Assembly (NCBI GenBank): GCA_034359265.1
Contig: CP136891.1
Location: 41,408,001 to 41,472,000 of the forward strand
Source: Canna indica
Taxonomy: Eukaryota; Streptophyta; Magnoliopsida; Zingiberales; Cannaceae
Length of the DNA stretch: 64,000 nucleotides
Reading direction: 5' to 3'
Shown here: positions 33,323-43,560 of the stretch, in pieces
Position numbering within the stretch: position 1 is the first letter of the stretch
Layout: each line of letters opens with the position of its first letter
Notes under the pieces: model-generated
Seen by the model: the letters and a program-made list of their open reading frames with translations, nothing else
What the model was told of the DNA's origin: nothing
The model's database searches: none
Position numbers and translations under genes: made by a program

Positions 33323-34900
33323 TCAAGATGGAGGATGGTCTGGATTATATGGCGGGGTCTGGAGCGCTTGAGTGTACACCGGCGTAGACTGACTCGAGGA
33401 CGACGGATTAGATGATGCCGAAGAGATGACTGGTTCGGGATGACCTGACAAGTTGCGTAGCATAGCTTCTATATTCGCCATCGTCTGACTCTGACGCGCC
33501 ATCGTCTGACTCTGACGCGCCATCGTCTGACTCTGACGCTCCATCATCTCAGTCTGACGCGCGACCGTCTCCTCTAGTGTCCTTATCCTATTACTATGAT
33601 CATAACTGGATCTAGAGGTGGACGGCCGCTCACCAGCGACCGGAGGGGTCGGTGCCCCAAGTGGCCCTAGTACGGCTCGCGCATGACCACTATCTACGAA
33701 GCCATATACGCGGCCATGGTCCCAGCCACCTGCGGCCTCGACCCACGATGCTGCGTCAAAGTCCTCGGGGGTACCCCCGCGCTGCACCACCCTCCGGCTG
33801 TACGTCTCCTACTCGAGTTTGATTTTTTGTTTAATATTTATCATAAAACTTAAATTATAAATATATAATGAATAATTTAAACAAATATATAATTACCACA
33901 ATGTATGCAGCGCGGTTGTCGATGTACTCCCCCGTCCCATGTGCTCGACGGTGAGTCCGCTCAAACACCGCCATCGGGGAGGGTCGCTGGACAGTCCCGT
34001 CATCCGACACCGTCGTCTACATTTACAAAACAAATACATTAATTAGTACACATAATAACAAATAAAATATATAATTAAACGATATACTTACCATACGGTT
34101 TGCGTGCACTGCAAATGCAACAGAGCCGCCGGTGTGACGCGCTGCTCCCCCCGACATGCGATTTCTAGCCGCATTCTGAGAAACCTCCTGCCATCGATCC
34201 GTCGACCATATCCCCACGAGCTGGTCCCATATATCCGGAGTAATCCAACTGGGGCCATATCCCCGAGTCTCCGCGATGTTAGTGGTCCCAGCTCGGGCCA
34301 TCGCTCGGGACCGAGCCTGCCCCAGCTGCCCATTGTACCTTGCCCGGGAAATAGACTCCCAGGCAGCGTAAATGAAGGACCTCTGGTCCTCGGCCCATGT
34401 ATAGCGAGCCTGCAAAATAATAATATCAGTACCAATTCTTAATATATCATCATGCATGTAAAAAAAATAATAATACGTGCCTCAAACTCGCGCCATAACA
34501 TGTCGACGTGCTCGCTAGGCACGTGAGACCACGTAGGCCATGCCCCGTGCATGTATCGTCGAATAGTAGAAGAAATGCTCCTCGGCACTTCTTCTTGCTC
34601 GAACCTGCACAACAAAAATAAATTTTAATATTATATTATGATATAATGAATTTGTAATGATTCATAATTCATGATATATTACCGCTCCCCAATCACGCTG
34701 ATCAATCTACGTGACTCTGTGGCTGGTGGAGGCTGCCACCTGTTCGGCCCGCGTGGCCGCCTGCGTCTGGATGTACTAGCATCGGCAGTATCATCCTCAT
34801 GAGGATCAGCAACAAGAGGATCAGCAGCATGAGTAAGTGCTGGAGTCTCACCGATCGGAGACTCCGAAGCTCTCCTGCGTCGATAACCACGACCAGACAT
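33323..34900 (-). CDS. CACTA-1 second gene: Ptta/En/Spm-type plant transposase protein, five exons
   Basis: Plant En/Spm-associated protein of the Transposase_24 type. Exon 1 34900-34683 (MSGRGYRRRRASESP start; donor GAGCG/GTAATA), exon 2 34604-about 34477, exon 3 about 34410-34092 (core FIYAAWESISRARYNGQLGQ and DRWQEVSQNAARNRMSGGAA), exon 4 about 34019-33900, exon 5 about 33810-33323. Exon 5 carries four tandem 7-residue units (MERQSQT, then MARQSQT three times) that look coiled-coil forming, and a Ser-rich tail. The exon 2/3 frame works if the donor is GC (GAG/GCACGT) rather than GT. I see no stop inside the exons. Exon limits are by comparison with CACTA-2, not transcripts. Confidence 0.7.
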
Positions 34901-34977
34901 ATCTGTCGAACAGACATATAATCAGATTATTGTATAAATAGTAGAGATATATTTAATAAAATATATATACTTTACAA

Positions 34978-37900
34978 TTATTCCTCATCATCTGAATAAT
35001 AGTCTTCGAATTCTTCTTCTTCTTCCTCTTCTTCCTCTTCGTCATCTTCTTCATCTCCAGCTTCCTCAATTTCATGATCGTCATCATCAGCATATTCAAC
35101 TTCTAATTGAATTGACGTTGTGTCTGCATCCTCGAGTATTGGAATAATACGATCCACAGCAGGAAGATCATCTTCTTGATAGAAACCAGGAGGATCATTT
35201 TCTCCTACTATCGGATCAATTTTTCCTCTACCTTTTGTCTTACAGACTACACGCCAATCTGCTCTATCTTTATTTCGAGCCGGATACTTCGCGTAATATA
35301 CTTGTTCGGCTTGTGATGCCAATATAAATGGCTCATTTGCTGCCAATTTCGATTTGTAATTAACCTCAACAAGTTTGTATTTTTGATGAACTTTCATGCC
35401 CCTTTCTGTTGTATCGAACCAATGACATCTAAATAGGAACACTGATTTCAAGCCGAAGTAGTGCAACTCTATCACTTCTTCCACTAGTCCATAGAAATCC
35501 ATATCACATTCAACATAGGTTGTCCCTTTCACGCAGACCCCAGCATTCATCGTCTTTTTTGTAGATGAATATTCAACCGTGTGAAATTTATACCCGTTAA
35601 CAAAATATCCGCTATAGCACGACACAAGTCGCGACGGTCCACTAACAAACTCAAATATTTTTTCATCTATTTCAGCTTTGTGATCTTTGCTGTAAGTCTG
35701 AATACAAGAAGGGAAATCACGATTCCGTAATGTCTCCAATTCTTGATCGTTGTGAATAGAGTATTTTTGCACCATCTCAATGTCAAATATTTCAATGAAT
35801 TGTTCAATCTCTGGGCAATTGAGTAATACATACAAGTGTGCCAAATGATACTCTTCATCGCTTAAGTGTCGAGATGGACGAGAACCAAAAGCACGACCAG
35901 AGTGACAAAATATATTTAAACATCCATCTGAATGTCGAACACCCCCGTCGTCGTTACGTGGAAGACGATCAAATCTTGTCTGTACTGTCGATTCAAAGTA
36001 AAATGAGCAGAATGTTGAAATTTCTTGGATGATATACAATTCAGATATTGATCCTTCAACAGCTGCGGTGTTCTTTACTTTTTTCTTCAGACGATTCATG
36101 TATCTTTCAAATAAGTACATCCAACGATATTGAACGGGGCCACCAACTCGTGCCTCGTATGCCAAGTGTATCGGTAGATGCTCCATCGAGTCAAAAAATG
36201 CAGGAGGGAAAAACTGCTCCAGCTTGCATATGATTTCAACAATATTATTTTCAAGTGTTGACATATCTTCGACTCGAAGGACATTTGCACAGATGCTTCT
36301 AAAAAACATACTTAATTCAGTCAACGAACCCCAAATATTATCAGGTAGAAGATCTCGAAATGCGATCGGAAGTAATCTCTGCATGAATACATGACAATCA
36401 TGGCTCTTCATCCCTGATATTTTGCAATCATCGACGTTCACACATCGAGATAAGTTTGAAGCATATCCATCGGGTAATCTGAGTTCTTTTACCCATTGAC
36501 AAACATCTTTGATCTGTTGTTTATTTAACACATATAGGGCCTTCGGTTTCAGATATCGTCCGTTGACCTCTTGTAACTCCAACTCTGATCTTTTACAAAG
36601 TATTTTCAGATCATGTCGGGCTTTGACATTATCTTTAGTTTTTCCAGAAATATCCATCACAGTGTTGAAAATATTATCAAACACATTTTTTTCAATGTGC
36701 ATGACATCTAAATTATGTCGAATCAATAATGAACTCCAATAGGGCAATTCCCAAAAGATACTTTTTTTCACCCAGTTGTGTGTTTGGCCAAAACCTGACA
36801 CTCTTTCATTGCGACCAAATACTATATCTGGAAGTGCTGAAACACGTGCTAACATTTGTTCACCAGACAATATCGGTGGTGGCCCATCTATTTCGACTCT
36901 GCCCTTAGTAAATTTATTACGATTCCTTCGATACTGGTGATGAACCGGTAGGAATCGACGATGACAATCAAAGAATGAGATTTTTCATCCGTTCTGAAGA
37001 CTGATTGATTTAGAGTGTTCCATACAATACGGGCAAGAGAGTCGGCCGTGAGTGCTCCAACCCGACAACATGCCGTACGCGGGGAAATCATTGATTGTCC
37101 ACAAGACCGCGGCCTTTAAATTGAAGTTTTGCTTCCGATGACAATCATAAGTGACAGCTCCCTCAGTCCACAATGTTTTCAATTCATCTATCAAGGGTCT
37201 GAGAAATATGTCAATTTCTTTTCGCGGACCCTTAGGACCCGGAATAATCATCGAAAGATAAATAAATTCATCTTTCATGCACATTGACGGTGGCAAATTA
37301 TAAACTATCAGCAGCACTGGCCAAACTGAATAAGGAGTTGCAGAATGTCCAAACGGATTAAAACCATCTGTGCACAATCCCAATCTGATATTTCTAGTAT
37401 CCATAGCAAATGAAGGATAACATGTATCCAAATGTTTTCATGCTTCACTGTCAGATGGATGAGTCATTACTGTATTATCACGACTTCTTGCATGCCAACT
37501 CATGTAGGGGGCTGTCTTTTCCGACATGAATAATCTTTGAAGCCTCGGTGTTAGTGGAAAATACCGAAGCACCTTAAACGGGATATTTTTCTGTCGGACC
37601 GATTTCTTCTCCTTGTAACGAGGGTGTTGACATACAGGGCATTTATCCAACTGCACATTTTCTTTATAATATAAAATGCAATTATTTTGGCACGCGTGTA
37701 TTTTTTCGTACCCAAGCCCCAATTTTCTCATTAGCTTTTTAGTCTTATAAAAAGTAGGCTCAAACTTGTTATCAGTAGGCAGCATTCCATTAATCAATCC
37801 AGCAATCCGATCATACGCAACTCCGCTGATATTACAATCGGCCTTGATGTTTAAGAGCTGTGTCATTGCTGAAAACCTAGTGTATTTAGGACAATTCTCA

Positions 37901-38469
37901 TACAAAGGTTCATCGGCAGCTTTCAACATCTCGTAAAATTCTGCAGCTTCTTTATTCGGTAATTCAATCTCTACCGCAGCCCCTACTTCTGTGATATCAA
38001 CCGCTGTAGTATCTGGTGGGACTGATGTCTGAAGAACTGGCCGATCAACATTATCATTCAGGTGGAATTGACCCCCAAGACTATCAAGTATCATAGTTCT
38101 ATAGGGATTACATTGACTGGATGAAGAAGCACCAGCAGAGGAAGATTCACCATATGTCTGAACGACAGGATTGCTCGACGTCCCGACTTCGCATGACTCC
38201 CCGTGACAAGTCCATAGAAAATATCTTGGTGTAAATCCTTTGGTATATAGATGCAGAGTGACAGTCTCCCGATCCAAAAATCGTCCATTCGAACAAATGC
38301 GGCACGAACATCGGATTTGATCACCCATGCTAACGAAATTCCGATTCGAATAGGTGAAATTTAGGAAGTACGTTACGCCTAATCGAAACTCATTCGTTAA
38401 AGCTCCACGATCAAAACGTCGGTACATCCAACTTCGATCAGCCGACATGATTCTGTCAATCAATGACAA
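34978..38469 (-). pseudogene. CACTA-1 TNP2-like transposase with two in-frame TGA codons
   Basis: One frame of 1163 codons from ATG 38469 to 34978. Residues 1-100 match the transposase-associated N-terminal domain (DRSWMYRR..EF..GV, then a Cys-rich CSCRICSNGRF segment). Residues ~150-550 are the Transposase_21 core (LCTDGFNPFG, then CPYCMEHS). Later come the DUF4218-type segment (GMKSHDCHVFMQRLLPIAF), the DUF4216-type segment (YVECDMDFYGLVEEVIEL) and a tail of about 40 mostly acidic residues. Only two TGA codons break it: at 37435-37437 where a Trp is expected, and at 36985-36987 in the position of an Arg. Everything else is in frame, so the element decayed recently. It would have catalysed excision and insertion in the nucleus. 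Confidence 0.85.
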
Positions 38470-38496
38470 TTTCTTTGGTTAATGTCTTTAGGTGAG

Positions 38497-38742
38497 ATTG
38501 TCCTATTCCATTCGGGATTTATGTTATTCGTACTGCACTTACGTTTTTATTTTAACTGTTAACTAATTATTCTAAATTTCGACAGCATCTCCCTACAGTT
38601 CTCCGAATACGCATATCATCTGGGCGCGTATCGGAGAACAAGGGAGATGTTGTCGAATTTTAGAATAATTAGTTAACAGTTAAAATAAAAACGTAAGTGC
38701 AGTACAAATAACTATATTCCCAAATTGTCCAATCAGGGACAA
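38497..38742. repeat. Long foldback (about 245 bp) upstream of the TNP2 start
   Basis: Arms of about 80 bases, 38530-38612 and 38623-38705, are nearly perfectly complementary (outer ends GTACTGCACTTACG and CGTAAGTGCAGTAC; inner ends TTCTCCGAATACGC and GCGTATCGGAGAA). Weaker pairing continues outwards to ATTGTCC (38498) and GGACAAT (38736-38741). It ends about 28 bases from the TNP2 ATG, so it lies in the promoter or 5' untranslated region. It may be a captured foldback element or part of the CACTA promoter. Its presence in CACTA-2 cannot be tested, because that end is deleted. Confidence 0.85.
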
Positions 38743-38904
38743 TTCAAGAATTGTATGTCGTATAAAAGATCATCTACTTATTTTACACGAACATACAATC
38801 CCCGAACGGATCTAAGGTTTTGCTAAATCATATCCGATTCGTCGATGCGTACGTGAAACATATCAACTCGTCGGATGGATGATTATTTTCTAAATGTTTC
38901 GAGA

Positions 38905-39180
38905 TAGTTCGAGTCCATATTGGACGATTTCGGCGCGCGTCCGAAGTGGACGATTCCGGCGCGAGTCCGAAGTGGACGATTCCGGCGCGAGTCCGAATTG
39001 GATGATTCTAGCGCGCGTCCGAAGTGGACGATTCCGGCGTGAGTCCAAATTGGACGATTCCGGCGTGCGTCTGAAGTGGACGATTCCGGCGCGAGTCCGA
39101 ATTGGACGATTCCGGCGCGAGTCCGAATTGGACGATTCCGGCGCGCGTCCGAAGTGGACGATTCCGGCGCGCGTCCAAAA
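38905..39180. repeat. 26-bp tandem array in the CACTA-1 5' region
   Basis: About ten copies of a 26-bp unit (GTCCGAAGTGGACGATTCCG plus GCGCGA) with point variants. Each unit contains a short GTCC..GGAC inverted repeat. It forms an open frame only because the sequence is repetitive; I do not consider it coding. Confidence 0.85.
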
Positions 39181-39269
39181 TTAATCTAAACTCTAATAAT
39201 TAATCTAACAAATTAAACAATTAATCTAAACATTTAATTAACATTTATAAAATAATTAATTAACAATTT

Positions 39270-39480
39270 CAAAACAATAAATATATATATATATATATAT
39301 TCCGGCGCTGGAGTCCACCCTCCGGCGCCGACGTACAGTGGCCGGACACACTGTCCGGCCACTGTAGAAGGTTCGGCGGCGGCCATAGGCCGACCGCCGC
39401 CGGCCGAAACCCTAGAAATAGGGTTTCGGTCGGATTTTAGCATCTCCGGCCGAAACTGTATAGGCCGGCCGATCAACATA
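39270..39480. repeat. AT run and GC-rich hairpin cluster in CACTA-1
   Basis: An AT dinucleotide run (39279-39300) is followed by several strong inverted repeats: 39336-39364 (CAGTGGCCGGACA, CAC, TGTCCGGCCACTG), 39403-39428 (CCGAAACCCTA, GAAA, TAGGGTTTCGG) and GGCGGCGG..CCGCCGCC around 39374-39400. The second includes the telo-box AAACCCTA. Location is between the tandem array and the subterminal repeats. Confidence 0.8.
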
Positions 39481-39619
39481 CCGGCAGCGGCGCGGCGGCG
39501 AGAGGCGTCGGCGAGAGGCGTCGGCGTCGGTAGCAGCGACAGCGGCGGCGAGAGGAGTCGGCAGGATCGGCGGCGGCAGAAGCGGGAGGAAGAAGGGTCG
39601 GGCGCGAGAGCGTGCCCTA

Positions 39620-39931
39620 TATAAATTTATCAGCAATGGCTCACTCGCCCGTTAGAACGCCGTTGCTGATAAGTTATCATCAGCAACGGCTCACTTATCC
39701 GTTAGTAAGCCATTGCTGAAGATTAAATAATTAGCAACGGCTCGCCTTTCCGCCAAAAAGCCGTTGCTGATAATTAAAATAATCCGCAACGGCTCGGTTG
39801 TCCGTTAGAACGCCGTTGCAGATACAGATATCTGCAACGGCTCGAGCGGCCGTAAGAACGCCATTGCAAATAGCAACTGCTTGAGCGGCCGTTGCTGATA
39901 GCCGTTGCTGAAGACCAAGTTTGTAGTAGTG
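39620..39931 (-). repeat. CACTA-1 5' subterminal repeats and terminal inverted repeat
   Basis: About ten copies of GCAACGGC/GCCGTTGC, often within CAGCAACGGCT, ending at the terminus GTAGTAGTG (39931). Same motif as the other end and as the 3' end of CACTA-2 (51915-52290). Confidence 0.8.
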
Positions 39932-42057
39932 GAAGGAGCCACACGCAGCCCAAGGAAGAGAGGGAAATCGGTGTCGAGCTCGCGTCAACACCGGGATCTC
40001 AGAGTTCATCTTCTTCGATCTTGTCTTTGATCTAATTGAGGTGAGTGGTTAGTGCAGTTTTTGAACGGAGACGGGTGGCCGGTCCTATGAGTTTTGAAAT
40101 CGGATTTTCCTTCGTGAGTTCTTGCCGATCGACGTTTTTCCTTGTGTAGAATTTTAAATTGTTGTATATATATGTGATCTTATGTATTATATCGTGTTTT
40201 TTCACATTTTTGTGGGCTATTGAGTTGAGGACATAGGGGAAAGGTCATGCCGAAATTTTCCCCAAATTTTCCTCGCTCGTTTCGCAGCCCGTAGATCGCT
40301 TGGTGTTCATGATATGTTAGATCTATGGACTTATATTTGTGTTATTGTCGCAACCATGCCCCTTCAACTTGAGGACTCCGCCGAACAGGGGTTTACCCGG
40401 CTTGAGTCGGCCGAGCAAGGGCATGAGTGGAGGGTGTTAGCTGCTCGGATTAAAATGCAAGGTTTCGAGTTATGTTTTTCTTGTTAAACATTAGATCCGT
40501 AGACCGATGCATGTGAATTATTGATGAAATTCCAGCCCCTTCCGACCTAGAAGGTTCGGCCGAGCAAGTGTTACCTTGCTCAAGCTTCGGCCGAGAAAGG
40601 GTAAGGGAGGAAACCGAATGATTTTGATTAGTTGTTCATACATTCTCGTTCGATGTTAATTCATATTCATGCTATGAGATTTTTCTCTTGTTATATGAAT
40701 TGTTTGGTGATAGATCTACATTATCATATTAAGGAAATGTTCTTACTATTGCATACATGGAGATGTTGTTTGGCACGTAATGCTAAGGAAAGGTTTATTA
40801 AATTCTCAGATATTATGCCTAATTGTTGCTATGTTTATTGCATGTTCTGTATCAATTAATTTATTGAAATTATCCTCTTATAGTCGGTTGTGCATAATAT
40901 ATTTGGTAAGTGGTGCGATTAATGGTAGACCGCGTGCTCAACTACATTCGGTACGTTCTAACAACATTAGAAAGGAAGGTCATGGTACCATGTTATGACA
41001 TTCAACTTAGAACAAGTATAGTTGCTAGGTTCTACACCTAGGGATAGTCAACAAATTTCAACATCCAAATAAGGTGACCCGAGGGGGTAGGGTCGGATAT
41101 GGGCAATGCCCAGAAAGCGAAACATAGTATATCTTGCACAATCTGGTTCGGGTTGTGGTTGATGGTCTACTGAGGAGTGTCCTTAGCCGGACGACTACCA
41201 CACGACTCAGTGGTTTATAGGGTCTTGAGATTGCACCAGCGGGCCCACTAGGTGTTAGACCCGAGTGGCAGAGGGTCTTGAGATTTCGTTAGTGGGCCAC
41301 ATTGATGGTAGACCCGAGTTGGGCGGGACTAGCTATCCCTAACCCGGAGGATTTCGGAGACTAGTGGCCATCCTTGTCGATGGATCCGAGACATGAAAGA
41401 TCATATTTGAGAAGTCCTTATGGGCTGGTTTGGGTAGGCCAACCGGCATGGTTGTGTAGAGGGAAGAACCGAACCTTCCATATATTATATTAGGCCATTA
41501 GTGGCCGAGCTAGCGAAATGGATAAGGGCCCGAGAGGCCGGTTCATCCATTCTTCAGTCTTGGCAAACTAATCTTACGTTAGTTCTTATATATGTTATCT
41601 TGCCGAGGTTTTTAAGTGGAGGTTCGAAAGAACCGCTCACTGAATTCCTCGTGAACTCACGGTTTTATTTATTATTGTTTTGCATAGCCAGTGAGGTACG
41701 GATTGGTGGCATGGCGCGCAGGAGGGCGGACGTGGGTGCAGATCTCATAGCTGGCAGTTGTTAGTTGTAGTCGTATCTAGTAGATTCTGGTGTATGCACT
41801 GTGTCATTTCTGTAAAACTTTGAGATGTTTTATTTGGAAAACCTTTGGATGTTATTTTGAAAACTTGTGATGTTTTAGTAATTGATTTGGTCAAACTGAT
41901 TTCGAACAGTTAATAAAGTTGGTACTATTGCTTTTGTTTATGACTTGATGTTACTCTGGTTATTTTTCTATGAGTTGTTGGTCAGTGCATAGGGTAGGCT
42001 TCGGGATACTGACTCGTACCCTGGCCGGTCACGCGTACCCTGAGTCGGGGCATGACA
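39932..42057 (+). repeat. 5' LTR of Gypsy-2, part right of CACTA-1
   Basis: Resumes at the second GAA copy. From 40056 it aligns with the 3' LTR (GTTTTTGAACGGAGACGGGTGG vicinity) and ends GGGGCATGACA (42057). It contains self-pairing segments: CATGCCCC..GGGCATG (40355-40424), GAGCAAG..CTTGCTC (40562-40582) and two GGGTCTTGAG..TAGACCC units (41220-41310). Short open frames on either strand show no protein family. Confidence 0.85.
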
Positions 42058-42061
42058 AAGT

Positions 42062-42073
42062 TGGTATCAGAGC
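42062..42073 (+). other. Gypsy-2 primer-binding site (initiator-Met tRNA)
   Basis: TGGTATCAGAGC, exact match, four bases after the LTR end. Confidence 0.9.
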
Positions 42074-42252
42074 CTAAGGTTAGGTATTGACTATGACTAG
42101 GAAATGGGTACCGCACGAGGCATATGCTAGCATGTCTACGTGTGGTATAGTTATGCTTTGAGATCGGACAACCACAACTGCACTCAGCGCACCATGCAGT
42201 TAGTAGCTTAAATTTTAATTTAATAAGTTGGTTAATATTTTATGCTAGTGTG

Positions 42253-43560
42253 ATGGAGGCCCGAAATGCTGCTCTGAGTGGCAGTGGTAGCAATTCAACC
42301 AAACACCGGGGCCGAGGCCGAGGCCGGGGACGGGGACGAGGCCGAGGCCGGGGACGAGGCCGAGGCCGAGGTCGGGGCTGGGGCAATGACAGATAGCAGT
42401 CTGAGGTAGAGGGCCAGGATTCGGCAGTTGTGCAACTATAGGCACAAGTAGCTCAACTAACAGAAGCGCTCCGCAGGGAGCAGGAGTTGAGACAGGCAGA
42501 TGCAGCAACAGCAGTCGCCCCAACCGATACCCGTATCCCCTGTGGTACCGGAGGTGGCAGAACAGGTGGCGTTGCAGGTAAGGGACCCAGGAGCACCTTC
42601 ATACGCCGACTTCATCAAGTTCAGGCCGCCAGTATTCACCGATACAGACCGGCAAGTGGACGTCACCGAGTTCCTAGGGGAGTGCTACGAACTGTGTCTA
42701 GAGCTAGGATGTTCATCAGAGGCGGCGGCGCGCATGGTTGGATTGCAGCTCAGAGAGCCTTCCAAATATTGGTTGCACACCTAGAGGGGCCGTAGGGCCG
42801 CTCACGCACTACCTCCCACCTGGGAAGAATTTAGGGCAGCTGTAGAGGAACAGTATTTGCCGATGAGTGTCCGCGATAAGCGAGCACGAGATTTCGAGCT
42901 GCTATGCCAGTCTGGAGGTATGACAATAGCTGAGTATGAGATGGAGTTCACCCGGCTCTCTAGGTACCACCCAACTCTAGTGGCTACCGAGACCGCCAGG
43001 GTGAAGAGGTTCGTGGAGGGTCTGGGACCTCAGATAGGTAGGCTTATCCATTACACCGAGGACTCCACATTTGCTCGGGTAGTGGATGAGGCCCTCCAGA
43101 AGGAAGCACTGGTGCCGTTCAAGAGGAAAGATGGGCCGCCCAAGAAAAAGTTTCGGTCTCAAGGGTCAGGAGGTCGGCCGTGGCATTCGGAGGGAATTGT
43201 GACCACCGCAGATTACCAACATAGCCGTGGGCACAGCAGTAGCCAGGGCTGCGGAGGCTCAGGGTCAGGGGCGGCGAGACAAGCAGAGTTAGGGGGTGCT
43301 ACATAGAAGTCGAACATGCCACAGTGTGATCGTTGTAACCGAAAACATTGGGGAGCTTGCTATGGCCGCACAGATGCGTGTTTCAGATGTGGGCAGGTGG
43401 GACACTTTAGGAAGGATTGCCCGGACAGAGGTGGCCAGAGAGCTGAGCTGTCAAAGGGAAAAGCGTGTCAGTGGGGTCAGTGGCACAGAAAGGTCAGATG
43501 CAGAGAAGAGGGCCACAGGCTAGTCAATCTAAGAAACCGTCTGCCCAAGTTTATGCCATG
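42253..43560 (+). pseudogene. Gypsy-2 gag with Arg-Gly N-terminus and zinc knuckles
   Basis: From ATG 42253 the frame encodes a run of about 16 Arg-Gly pairs (42298-42375), then hits TAG. A frameshift near 42500 leads to the capsid-type gag domain (FIKFRPPVFTDTDRQVDVTE to 42784; TWEEFRAAVEEQYLP; EYEMEFTRLSRYHP at 42930). In-frame TAGs interrupt at 42783 and 43304. Two Cys-rich motifs follow, CDRCNRKHWGACYG and the classical knuckle CFRCGQVGHFRKDC (43380-43420). The RG tract could bind RNA. The capsid region kept here is the one missing from Gypsy-1. Confidence 0.85.

Larger units (their letters stand above)
32636..39931 (-). mobile_element. CACTA-1, complete element of 7.3 kb
   Basis: The ends are CACTACTAGAAA (32636) and, inverted, CACTACTACAAA (39931). 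Identity continues inwards for about 30 bases (TGGTC..TC..GCAACGGC). GAA occurs on both sides (32633-32635, 39932-39934), the 3-base duplication expected of CACTA. Both genes lie on the minus strand. From the 5' end: subterminal repeats, hairpin cluster, 26-bp array, foldback, TNP2, second gene, subterminal repeats. It is the youngest insertion in its nest. Confidence 0.92.

Noticed and set aside
33323..34900. A host Myb or structural gene
   Set aside because: The exon set is repeated in CACTA-2 in the same position relative to TNP2, so it belongs to the transposon.
34978..38469. The two TGA codons as recoded (selenocysteine or readthrough) sites
   Set aside because: They sit where Trp and Arg are expected, plants lack selenoprotein machinery, and CACTA-2 has its own different stops.
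38894..39184. 96-codon ORF with a repeated Arg-rich peptide
   Set aside because: It is a translation of the 26-bp tandem array; no start context, no homology pattern, and frames change with unit number.
41501..41764. ORF starting MAELAKWIRAREAGSS, also present at 48494
   Set aside because: It recurs because both LTRs of Gypsy-2 carry it; the frames end differently and show no domain.
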